Shown here: piece by piece, positions 33,172 to 39,443 of the stretch
Position numbering within the stretch: position 1 is the first letter of the stretch
Layout: the number at the start of each line of letters is the position of its first letter
Assembly (NCBI GenBank): GCA_019322485.1
Contig: JAHWIK010000025.1
Coordinates: forward strand, 1 to 39,443
Source of the DNA: Candidatus Woesearchaeota archaeon
Lineage (GTDB): Archaea; Nanobdellota; Nanobdellia; Woesearchaeales; JAHWIC01
DNA length: 39,443 nucleotides
Reading direction: 5' to 3'
Translations under genes and position numbers: made by a program
The notes under the pieces: model-generated
Told to the model about the DNA's origin: nothing
What the model saw: the letters and a program-made list of their open reading frames with translations, nothing else
Databases searched by the model: none

Positions 33172-34077
33172 TCACCTTGATACTTTTTCTTCTAAACATT
33201 GATTTTTAGGGAAAATTCTTGTATATATTGGATGTCCCCCATCATCTTCTCTAACTGTAAAGAAACGGTATGGAATATCAAACGGTTTTAGATTTTCAGT
33301 ATAAAATTCCATTTTCTTGTGTATTTCTTTCTCAGAAGAACCTTCTGCAAGTTGAATATTAATTGAAGATATATCTTCGGGTCTTGCTTTTTCAAGATGA
33401 TAACCCTCGAATCCCTTGGCATAACTACAACCTGTACGCAATCCTCTTTCAGGAAAAACTTCCAAACTAAAAATATCTCCATGAGTAATACCCTTATTCC
33501 TTTTTTCCATCCCCACCAATCCGGATGGTTTATAATTAATTCTATGTCTTTTCTCTCTTTTTACATAACAATTTTCTTCACACCCTTCCCAAGACTCTAT
33601 GCCCGAGAATCCTTCTCTTATAATGGATATTAAATCGTCAAACTGAGTGAGTCCCTTCTCTTCTCTAAGGTCAGAATGTGAAATAAGTTCTCCAGAACTT
33701 AGTTGATGACGCATGTGCCCACCAATATTATGAATCACAGGTGTAGGCAAAATAAGAATATTTCTTCCAACTCTCCTAAAAGTCAAATAAGGATCTCTTG
33801 CAGTTCCATCAGATTCATAGATTAAGAAGGTCTCCTCTGTTTCACTTGACCAAGCAAAATATTTTAAATAATCAACCATCCCTAAATATTTGCCTTCTTC
33901 AAATTCTTGTAACTGTTGGACAACTTCATTTCTAAGAGATTCGTTGTAGTTAGGATTTCTTTTCCAATCTGTAGGGGGGCGTTCTCTCATATTCTTTGCA
34001 TCTTCAATAGAAATATAGGCAAAAGTTAATTCTGTGCCTTTTCTTGAGTTTCTATGCCTCCTTATTTTTAATGTCAT
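33172..34077 (-). CDS. Unknown island gene 1
   Basis: A 301-residue soluble protein, not recognised. It is a mix of strands and helices with a basic start (TLKIRRHRNSRKGTELTFAY). A His-rich stretch (VIHNIGGHMRHQL) and a cysteine pair (GCEENCYV) could bind metal. A segment YHLEKARPEDISSINIQ recalls a strand-loop seen in ADP-ribosyltransferase folds, but I cannot assign the family. A TGAGGT ribosome-binding site precedes the ATG. It is the first gene of the three-gene unit. Confidence 0.7.
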   Translation of the reverse strand: MTLKIRRHRNSRKGTELTFAYISIEDAKNMRERPPTDWKRNPNYNESLRNEVVQQLQEFEEGKYLGMVDYLKYFAWSSETEETFLIYESDGTARDPYLTFRRVGRNILILPTPVIHNIGGHMRHQLSSGELISHSDLREEKGLTQFDDLISIIREGFSGIESWEGCEENCYVKREKRHRINYKPSGLVGMEKRNKGITHGDIFSLEVFPERGLRTGCSYAKGFEGYHLEKARPEDISSINIQLAEGSSEKEIHKKMEFYTENLKPFDIPYRFFTVREDDGGHPIYTRIFPKNQCLEEKVSR

Positions 34078-34148
34078 TTTGATTAAACCTCATATCTGTT
34101 ATTATTAATTAGTAGTGATATTCTTTCAAATATATAAATACTTTCCCC

Positions 34149-34184
34149 CCCTTAGGGTGGTAAGTTATAGAAAGATTTATATAG
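34149..34184. promoter_or_regulatory. Divergent regulatory region between the unknown island and the TrmB gene
   Basis: TTTATATAG (34176-34184) is the TATA box of the TrmB gene, about 28 bases before its ATG. The palindrome CCCTTAGGG (34149-34157) lies just upstream. On the other strand, TATTTATATATTTG at about 34128-34141 fits a TATA box for the island. The palindrome sits between both promoters and could be an operator. Confidence 0.45.
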
Positions 34185-34207
34185 CAAAAACCATTACTGA
34201 TACTAAC

Positions 34208-35383
34208 ATGATAGAAAACACACTAAAGTCAGTCGGATTTACAGATTCAGAAGTAAAGGTATTTCTAGCACTATTAGAGCTAGGTTCAAGCTCTATAACT
34301 CAAATAATAGAGAAATCAGGCACAACATCAAGCAAGATATACGAACTCCTAGATAAATTAATCAAAAAAGGACTTGTTTCACAAGTAATCAAAGCAGGCA
34401 GGAAATTCTATGAGCCTGCACCGCCTAAAAGAATTCTAGAGTACCTTAATGAAAAACAGCAGCAACTGCAAAATCAGGTTAATGAAGTAAAGGAAATACT
34501 GCCTCAGCTTGAGATGAAGTATAGCATGGCAAAAGAAGTAGCAGAAGTATCTGTGTATAAGGGAATGAAAGGTATAGAAACTATATTCTCAATGATTAGA
34601 GATGCTTGTAATAAAGGAGACGAATATTATGTTTACGGAGCAAGGTCTGGTGTTACTGAAACTCAAAGGATATTTCTTCTAAGGCACCATAATCTAAGAA
34701 TCAAGAAAGGCATCAAATTAAAGATTCTATTCAGCAAAGACCCTGAAAACATCACTAAGCCATATGAGGAAATGAGCTTAACAGAAGTTAAACATATGGA
34801 GCCAGAATTGATGGGACCAACACAGATAATGGTTGTAAAGGATTATGCAATCACTATTCTTTGGAAGAAGAATCCGGTAGGAATCCTTACACAGAATAAA
34901 GATATAGCTGAGAGCTATAAGAAATACTTTGATTACCTATGGAGCCAAGACACATATGTTACAAAAGGCTTCAAGGCTTTTGAAGATGCCTGGGACTCTT
35001 CATTTGATAAGCTTAAACCCGGAGAAAGCTATAATGTCTTTGGAGCAGCATTTGGAACTGGTGCAAACCAAAAAAGATTTGCAAAATATTTTGAGGGCTT
35101 GCATAAAAGAAGAATAAAAGAAGGCATAAAAAGCAAGATCCTCTTCCAGCGAGGTGCAGAAGAGGTAGTAAAGAAGTTTAAGATGGACGAGCTATACAGC
35201 AAAGATCTTGAGTTTAAGATGCTTCCTTTCAAAAGAGAATTCCCAGTTGAGATTTATCCTCAAGGAGATACTACCTTATTATTGATTCAGAAAAAAGAAC
35301 CGACAATAATAACGATAAAGAATAAAGAAGTAACAGAGTCATTCATTAATTTCTTTGAAACATTATGGGAACAAAATAAATAG
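34208..35383 (+). CDS. TrmB-family transcriptional regulator with duplicated sensor domain
   Basis: A 391-residue regulator. A winged helix at 1-75 (TDSEVKVFLALLELGSSSIT, KIYELLDKLIKKGLVSQV) and a short coiled coil (80-108) are followed by two similar sensor domains. Both copies share a KG-(M/F)-K-x-(I/F)-E start and an IKxGIK-x-KILF segment (about residues 117-245 and 255-391). TrmB proteins respond to sugars or other small molecules. The ATG at 34208 fits the TATA box at 34176-34184; the frame start at 34115 reads through the promoter. It is divergent from the unknown three-gene island and may control it. Confidence 0.85.
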   Translation: MIENTLKSVGFTDSEVKVFLALLELGSSSITQIIEKSGTTSSKIYELLDKLIKKGLVSQVIKAGRKFYEPAPPKRILEYLNEKQQQLQNQVNEVKEILPQLEMKYSMAKEVAEVSVYKGMKGIETIFSMIRDACNKGDEYYVYGARSGVTETQRIFLLRHHNLRIKKGIKLKILFSKDPENITKPYEEMSLTEVKHMEPELMGPTQIMVVKDYAITILWKKNPVGILTQNKDIAESYKKYFDYLWSQDTYVTKGFKAFEDAWDSSFDKLKPGESYNVFGAAFGTGANQKRFAKYFEGLHKRRIKEGIKSKILFQRGAEEVVKKFKMDELYSKDLEFKMLPFKREFPVEIYPQGDTTLLLIQKKEPTIITIKNKEVTESFINFFETLWEQNK

Positions 35384-35411
35384 GGAATCCAACTAAAAGT
35401 TGGATCCCGAG

Positions 35412-35539
35412 TCCCGCGAGAGAGAATCGAACTCCCAACACTACGGTAACAGCTGTCTTATTTTCATCCTAAGCATAAACTGCTATGTCGATAAGTGACT
35501 TTTCTACAGCCGTACGCTCTACCGTTGAGCTACCGCGGG
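35412..35539 (-). tRNA. tRNA-Tyr (GUA) with a 56-base intron
   Basis: Minus strand, 5' end at 35539. Acceptor CCCGCGG pairs with TCGCGGG (one G-U), discriminator A. The D stem is GCTC/GAGC, anticodon stem TACGG/CCGTA, T arm GGGAG-TTCGATT-CTCTC. The spliced anticodon loop reads CTGTAGA, so GUA (Tyr). The C1-G72 pair is typical for archaeal tRNA-Tyr. The intron is 35448-35503, at the standard 37/38 site; its bulge-helix-bulge has one mismatch in the central helix. CCA is not encoded. Confidence 0.92.
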
Positions 35540-35580
35540 ATAACTTCTAGAAAACTATAGCTACTTTATAAATATTGCTC

Positions 35581-37020
35581 TTAAGAATTAACATAAAGCC
35601 TGTTGGAATTGCTTTTTACTTCTCTGCCCATATAGCTGAACTTGGCCCACATAGGAGGAAGCACGAATTCTCCCAGAATAGAAAGCTTTGCCCTTACTCT
35701 GTAGGTTATGACCCTTTCTTCCTCAGGCTCAAGCTCGCGTATGCTCCATTTCAGCAGCATTCCTTTCTTTTCATGCTTTAGAACCTTATCTGGCTGCAGG
35801 GAACCGATTGTTAATTCAGGCTCAACCTCAACAAGGTCAGGAACCTTGTCAGATAGTTCAACATCCTTTACAGGTTTCTTTCCCCTGTTTGTGATGTTTA
35901 GAATGACTTTGACCCCAGATATGCCTCCCTCATGCTTATGGACATCTGCGACTGACTTCCTGATAATCAGGGGGCTTCTGAACTGAAAGTAGAGTGCTAT
36001 TGTAATTGCAAGCAGGATTGCGATAAGAAGCAAAGGCCTGTAGTTAATTACAACCCTGACCTGATATGATTCACCTGGTTCAAGAGAGACCGGCCAGCTT
36101 AGGTATCTCCTGCCTTCCTCTTTTAGGGAAGTGGCAGCTGGGTCTGTTGAGGTGAACATATTCTGCAGGAATGATGTTCCTACTTTAACATTCCCCTCAT
36201 GCTTAACGTTTCCATCATTGGTGAATATGATTATATTATCTGTTTTCAACAATCCCTTTGTTGGTTTGATATCAGGCGTAATATCTGAATATTCAATAAT
36301 CTCAATGTTCTTTTTTACAGGGCCAGTGATTGTTTCATTCCCTCTTAACAAACTAAAGTAAAGAATATCTGGCTGCGGCGGTGTTGTAGGGTCAAGCTGT
36401 TCAGTTATCTCTACTGTTTTCTTCTCTTTAGGCTGTATGCCTGGATTGACGATTTTTTGTATAAGCCCGCTCTCGCTTACTATCTTAATCTCCAGCTCAG
36501 GGATATTAAGAGGGTTTTGGTTAATAAGGTCTATCTTTAATGGTATGGGCTCTTTAGGATTGATGTCTTTGGATACTGTAACATCCATCAGGACTGTAGG
36601 TATGTACTCTTTTGTTCCTGAAGGGTGCCTTAATGTGACTGTGGCAGGCACATTAATTACCTTGTCTGTCCTTTGCGACCTTATCTTTATATTGACATCG
36701 TATATGCCTGGTGTGGCAGAGATAGGCTCAACAAAGACCATTATTGTATCATCTGTTTTCTTGCCAACAGTGGCAGAGATAGAATACTCACCAGGCGCAG
36801 AATAAATGCTCCACATAGGGTAATCCAGGGTATATATCCTGTAGGTGTCCTGGACTTCAAGGTTGTTTATTATCCTAAGGTAAAAGCTGGCTGCTTCATC
36901 TTCGTAAATCTTCTCATTTATTGGCTTTATCTCAGCATAGAACTGCTCTGCACCATATACAATAGGAACTAGTAGAAATATAGCAATGAATAAAGATAAT
37001 AACTTTTTATTCCAAAACAT
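35581..37020 (-). CDS. Secreted membrane-anchored protein with immunoglobulin-like domains
   Basis: A 479-residue protein. A signal peptide (LLSLFIAIFLLVPIVYGA, 7-24) precedes beta-rich domains (about 25-335) resembling CARDB/NEW3-type folds. Then one membrane segment (LLLIAILLAITIALYFQF, about 342-359) is followed by a C-terminal beta domain (about 365-479) with VILNITNRGKKPVKDVELSD, a DUF11-like pattern. The layout resembles COG1470-type archaeal surface proteins. No enzymatic motif was seen. It lies downstream of a hypothetical gene and ends 41 bases from the tRNA-Tyr gene. Confidence 0.75.
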   Translation of the reverse strand: MFWNKKLLSLFIAIFLLVPIVYGAEQFYAEIKPINEKIYEDEAASFYLRIINNLEVQDTYRIYTLDYPMWSIYSAPGEYSISATVGKKTDDTIMVFVEPISATPGIYDVNIKIRSQRTDKVINVPATVTLRHPSGTKEYIPTVLMDVTVSKDINPKEPIPLKIDLINQNPLNIPELEIKIVSESGLIQKIVNPGIQPKEKKTVEITEQLDPTTPPQPDILYFSLLRGNETITGPVKKNIEIIEYSDITPDIKPTKGLLKTDNIIIFTNDGNVKHEGNVKVGTSFLQNMFTSTDPAATSLKEEGRRYLSWPVSLEPGESYQVRVVINYRPLLLIAILLAITIALYFQFRSPLIIRKSVADVHKHEGGISGVKVILNITNRGKKPVKDVELSDKVPDLVEVEPELTIGSLQPDKVLKHEKKGMLLKWSIRELEPEEERVITYRVRAKLSILGEFVLPPMWAKFSYMGREVKSNSNRLYVNS

Positions 37021-37089
37021 AACACACCTCTTCTATTTTTTGTGGTGCACTAATATATAAATGTTACGCTAAAATGGTAAAATTTATGT

Positions 37090-37575
37090 TCAGTGAACAG
37101 AATCAGATGGTGTGTCCTGCCAATAAGCTCTTTTTAAGGCATAAACCAGGGTTCCTTCTGCGCAATCATCAACAGAGCCTATGCTGTTTGGTTCTATTAT
37201 ATGAAACCTGGCCATTAACATCAATACCCTGTCATGCAGCTGCCTGTTTTTTCCTTCTGCATCGCGAATAACCACCTTAAACACATCTTTTCCAGCAAGC
37301 TTGCAGCTGCCGTCATCTATTAGTATTGGCTCTTCTCTAAATGGAGTTGTGTCTTTGTATGCAGAATGTACATAAGCTACTGCTCCAAAAGCATCAGGTC
37401 CAACATCATCCCTATAAGCTAAAGGCGTGTAGCCCATAAGCCGCAATGTTCTTTCAAGCTCTCCTCTAAAGTCCTTAACTGTCTTGGGGTCAACATAATT
37501 CCCCCAGACCCTTCCGTCTGTCCTGTCATGCTCAAATGTTCTTGGTGTTACTCTTACCTTCCTGTCTCCATCCAT
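37090..37575 (-). CDS. Uncharacterised protein
   Basis: A 161-residue soluble protein, not recognised. It mixes strands and helices, with conserved-looking blocks GRVWGNYVDPKTVKDFRGEL and KDVFKVVIRDAEGKNRQLHD and two cysteines (GSCKL, DDCAEG). AGGTGGGT, a good ribosome-binding site, lies before the ATG. It lies between the surface-protein gene and the pseudouridine-synthase gene, all on the same strand. Confidence 0.65.
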   Translation of the reverse strand: MDGDRKVRVTPRTFEHDRTDGRVWGNYVDPKTVKDFRGELERTLRLMGYTPLAYRDDVGPDAFGAVAYVHSAYKDTTPFREEPILIDDGSCKLAGKDVFKVVIRDAEGKNRQLHDRVLMLMARFHIIEPNSIGSVDDCAEGTLVYALKRAYWQDTPSDSVH

Positions 37576-37641
37576 TTAACCCACCTTTTGTTGGACATTA
37601 ATTCACTTCTTTTTAAATTTTCTTGTTTTCTTACTGTCCCT

Positions 37642-38322
37642 TTAGGCAAATACCTTTTTGATATCTTGCTCTGTTAGAAATCTGTATTTTCCTTCTTTTA
37701 GGTCTTTAAGCTCTAGCTTTCCAACCCTTATTCTCTTTAGGAACCTTACCTTTAAATCAAGCTTCTTAAGAATCCGCCTTATAATCTTGTTCTTTCCTTC
37801 ATGGATTGTTATTTCTATTAGGTTTGGACCATGTTTCTTAACATTTGCAGGGCTTGTCTTCCCATCCTCAAGCATAACTCCGGTCTCGATTTTCTTGATT
37901 TGTTTATCGTCAATCTTATTCCTAAGCCCTGCTAAGTAGGTTTTCCTTATCTCATACCTTGGATGCATTATCCTATTTGCGAAATCACCGTCATTTGTAA
38001 ACAATAATAATCCGCTGGTATTGTAGTCTAGCCTTCCAATTGGAAAGATGCGCTCTTTTGTTTTGACATAATCCATAACTGTATCAAATACAGGGTCTTT
38101 TACTGCAGTAACACAGCCTAAAGGCTTGTTAAGCATCAAGTAAACCTTTTTTTGTTTGCTTACCAGCTCATTATCAACATATATTTTATCAGTTTCCTTT
38201 GCTTTGTCTCCAATAGAAATAACCTCGCTATTGACTTTAACTCTGCCTTCTTTAATCAATTCTTCAGCCTTTCTCCTAGAGCAATAGCCGTAATTGCTTA
38301 ATAATTTTTGAACCCTGTGCAT
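37642..38322 (-). CDS. rRNA pseudouridine synthase, RsuA/RluB family
   Basis: Converts a specific rRNA uridine to pseudouridine. The 226-residue protein has an N-terminal S4 RNA-binding domain (VQKLLSNYGYCSRRKAEELI, about residues 4-60) and the catalytic domain with Asp99 in IGRLDYNTSGLLLFTNDGD, then KTYLAGL and NKIIRRILKKLDLKV. This S4-containing family is bacterial; archaea normally use guide RNAs or TruB/Pus-type enzymes, so transfer is likely. Which of RsuA, RluB, RluE or RluF it equals cannot be decided. Confidence 0.9.
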   Translation of the reverse strand: MHRVQKLLSNYGYCSRRKAEELIKEGRVKVNSEVISIGDKAKETDKIYVDNELVSKQKKVYLMLNKPLGCVTAVKDPVFDTVMDYVKTKERIFPIGRLDYNTSGLLLFTNDGDFANRIMHPRYEIRKTYLAGLRNKIDDKQIKKIETGVMLEDGKTSPANVKKHGPNLIEITIHEGKNKIIRRILKKLDLKVRFLKRIRVGKLELKDLKEGKYRFLTEQDIKKVFA

Positions 38323-38373
38323 GAAAGCAGATGATAAATTAACTAATATAAACTTAACTAATTTTGAAGAAAA

Positions 38374-38384
38374 TGGGGCCGCGG
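38374..38384 (-). repeat. Possible duplicate of a tRNA-Pro 3' end
   Basis: The minus strand reads CCGCGGCCCCA just after the endonuclease stop. Nine bases (GCGGCCCCA) match the 3' end of tRNA-Pro at 39220-39228. Together they bracket the endonuclease gene like short attachment-site repeats. The match is short and may be chance. Confidence 0.3.
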
Positions 38385-38389
38385 AGACC

Positions 38390-39136
38390 CTAAATCTTGT
38401 TTCTTGAGATTAAGGCATCGATATTGCTCTTTTTATCCTTAAACCATTCACAGATTCCATTCAAAACTTGATTTTTATGCAATCCCTTATAATTCCCATT
38501 TTGAACTTTTATCGGTCTTGGATAGAATCCGCCTATTTCTTGCAATCTCATTATGCTTCTCTTTTTGCTACTTATTAGTCCATGTATATTGCTCCAGTTT
38601 GCTCTGTCTTTATCAAGACAAGTATTGATCCCCACATCACTAAATAACTTCTTCCATTCATAAACTAAAATAGGGTGTGCACAAGCAAATTTTAGTGAAG
38701 CTTGAATTTTTCCAGATTTCAAGTGCGCAACTGATACACAGCCATCACAACTCATTGCAAACCTAACTGCAAGTTCTTTTACTTCATCCTTTTGGGAAAG
38801 CAGGAACCTAATGCTTGGTTGCGGGTTACTATTTTCCTTTGTTTTATAAGTAGGTGATAATTCTTTTAACACTTTTACTATATTATCCTTCTTAGATAGT
38901 TCGTAACCAGTTATGATTAGGCTACCATTGCTTCTATATCTGTTTTTGTCTCTATGGAAATAACTTGTATTATCTCTTCCAAATCCTTTTCTCATGCATT
39001 CTTGGAATGTTAGGTGTAGCAAAGAGTCATTGCTATAGAATTCTATTAGCTGAGTATTCCTACATTTCTTAATCCTAAATGACCCATCAGTCAATATTCC
39101 AACAGCAACTAGCTTTTGATAATCCTCTTTTTCCAT
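38390..39136 (-). CDS. LAGLIDADG-type homing endonuclease (free-standing)
   Basis: A 248-residue protein with two LAGLIDADG-like motifs: LVAVGILTDGSF (Asp17) and AVRFAMSCDGCVS (Asp131), about 115 residues apart, as expected for a monomeric double-motif enzyme. Between and after them are the basic, aromatic DNA-contact strands (GSLIITGYELSKKDN, RFLLSQKDEVKELA). It lies 80 bases downstream of the intron-bearing tRNA-Pro on the same strand. A TATA-like ATATATAAAGG is upstream. Its target is unknown; tRNA or rRNA genes are common targets for archaeal relatives. Confidence 0.78.
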   Translation of the reverse strand: MEKEDYQKLVAVGILTDGSFRIKKCRNTQLIEFYSNDSLLHLTFQECMRKGFGRDNTSYFHRDKNRYRSNGSLIITGYELSKKDNIVKVLKELSPTYKTKENSNPQPSIRFLLSQKDEVKELAVRFAMSCDGCVSVAHLKSGKIQASLKFACAHPILVYEWKKLFSDVGINTCLDKDRANWSNIHGLISSKKRSIMRLQEIGGFYPRPIKVQNGNYKGLHKNQVLNGICEWFKDKKSNIDALISRNKI

Positions 39137-39179
39137 TAAAAGGATATAAGATGTTCTCCTTTATATATCTCACGCGGGG

Positions 39180-39207
39180 TTGACCAGTGGTATTTTTGAC
39201 CAGTGGT
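39180..39207. repeat. Two direct copies of a palindromic 12-mer upstream of the endonuclease gene
   Basis: TTGACCAGTGGT occurs at 39180-39191 and 39196-39207, 16 bases apart. GACCAGTGGTC in the second copy is a perfect palindrome about one central base. It lies upstream of the endonuclease promoter and downstream of tRNA-Pro, a plausible operator or recombination site. Confidence 0.6.
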
Positions 39208-39219
39208 CATAGAATATGG

Positions 39220-39323
39220 TGGGGCCGCCGTGATTTGAACACGGGTTGGAAGCTATCCGGAGATAAAGGGAAGACATTAGTCGACCCCGAGCTCCAATCA
39301 TAGCCAAACTAGATCACGGCCCC
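39220..39323 (-). tRNA. tRNA-Pro (predicted GGG) with a 30-base intron
   Basis: Minus strand, 5' end at 39323. Acceptor GGGGCCG/CGGCCCC with discriminator A is the archaeal tRNA-Pro pattern, and CCA follows in the DNA (39217-39219). The T arm is CCGTG-TTCAAAT-CACGG; the anticodon stem is GGAGC/GCTTC with one G-U. A full bulge-helix-bulge (TCGG/CCGG, bulges GGT and ATA) puts the intron at 39255-39284. The mature loop would read TCGGGGA: anticodon GGG, but C at position 33 where U is nearly universal. Confidence 0.85.
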
Positions 39324-39443
39324 AATAAAATTTGTTAGAAAGCTTCTACTTAAAAAATTTTGTTCTTTTAAGACTTCTCTTTTATCTTTAAAATCAAATG
39401 CGCATTAAACAACCATCATCCAGGCAGCATATAAACTAATTTA
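39324..39443. other. End of window, no supported gene
   Basis: AT-rich DNA upstream of tRNA-Pro. On the minus strand TTTTTTAAG about 25-30 bases before the tRNA could be its TATA box. Nothing else can be supported in these 120 bases. Confidence 0.4.

Noticed and set aside
38374..38390. A separate tRNA gene at GGGGCCGCGG
   Set aside because: Only the acceptor-like end is present; no T arm, D arm or anticodon stem can be formed with adjacent bases.

Overview
The window looks like a piece of an AT-rich archaeal chromosome, most likely from the DPANN superphylum (Woesearchaeota/Pacearchaeota-like; this placement is inference). Evidence for Archaea is direct: L21e, L41e, RNA polymerase subunit F, aIF5A, aIF1A, a DUF655 protein, a TrmB regulator, tRNA genes with bulge-helix-bulge introns, and many TTTAAATA/TTTATAAA boxes 25-30 bases before start codons, which implies leaderless transcripts. 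Mixed in are genes of bacterial type (RsmI, an RsuA-family pseudouridine synthase, Lgt, LspA, a DsbD/CcdA-like protein), as expected for a lineage that exchanges genes with bacteria.

Layout. 1-2426: L21e, RpoF, a helical protein and DUF655. 2433-4261: small zinc protein, M50 protease, CFI-box protein, aIF5A. 4426-8744: a GAF/pseudo-receiver/kinase-like protein with a PHP phosphoesterase, then a PhoU-like protein. 8745-9414: intergenic DNA with several possible RNA stems and a 34-codon ORF. 9415-15696: RsmI, a membrane-bound HTH regulator, a secreted protein with cysteine repeats, a YhhQ-type transporter, a small phosphatase. 15803-22563: thiamine and sulfur block (thi4, thiE, thiC, thiL, ArsR-like regulator, iscS, iscU, TtuA-like tRNA thiolase). 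22624-26540: membrane thioredoxin-like protein, thioredoxin-DsbD fusion, membrane protein, Lgt. 26541-31694: a short zinc protein, L41e, an HTH-PurB fusion, LspA, aIF1A. 31733-35383: three unknown genes divergent from a TrmB regulator. 35412-39323: tRNA-Tyr, a secreted Ig-like protein, a pseudouridine synthase, a LAGLIDADG endonuclease and tRNA-Pro.

The most striking observation is a duplicated element of about 170 bases that ends exactly at two start codons, those of thiE (16604-16770) and of the TtuA-like thiolase (21534-21705). Its paired arms are identical, its loops differ, and a central helix can form in both copies. It matches no riboswitch I recognise and would link thiamine synthesis with sulfur transfer to tRNA. 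Other points of interest are both enzymes of bacterial lipoprotein maturation in an archaeon, an aIF5A with threonine at the hypusine position, a DNA-binding domain fused to adenylosuccinate lyase, the uncharacterised GAF/kinase-like plus PHP pair, and the unknown three-gene island.

How the genes work together: Thi4, ThiC, ThiE and ThiL supply most thiamine-pyrophosphate steps (no ThiD seen here). IscS and IscU would supply sulfur and Fe-S clusters to ThiC and the TtuA-like enzyme, and possibly sulfide to Thi4. The block from 22624 to 26540, together with LspA, suggests redox folding and lipid anchoring of exported proteins.
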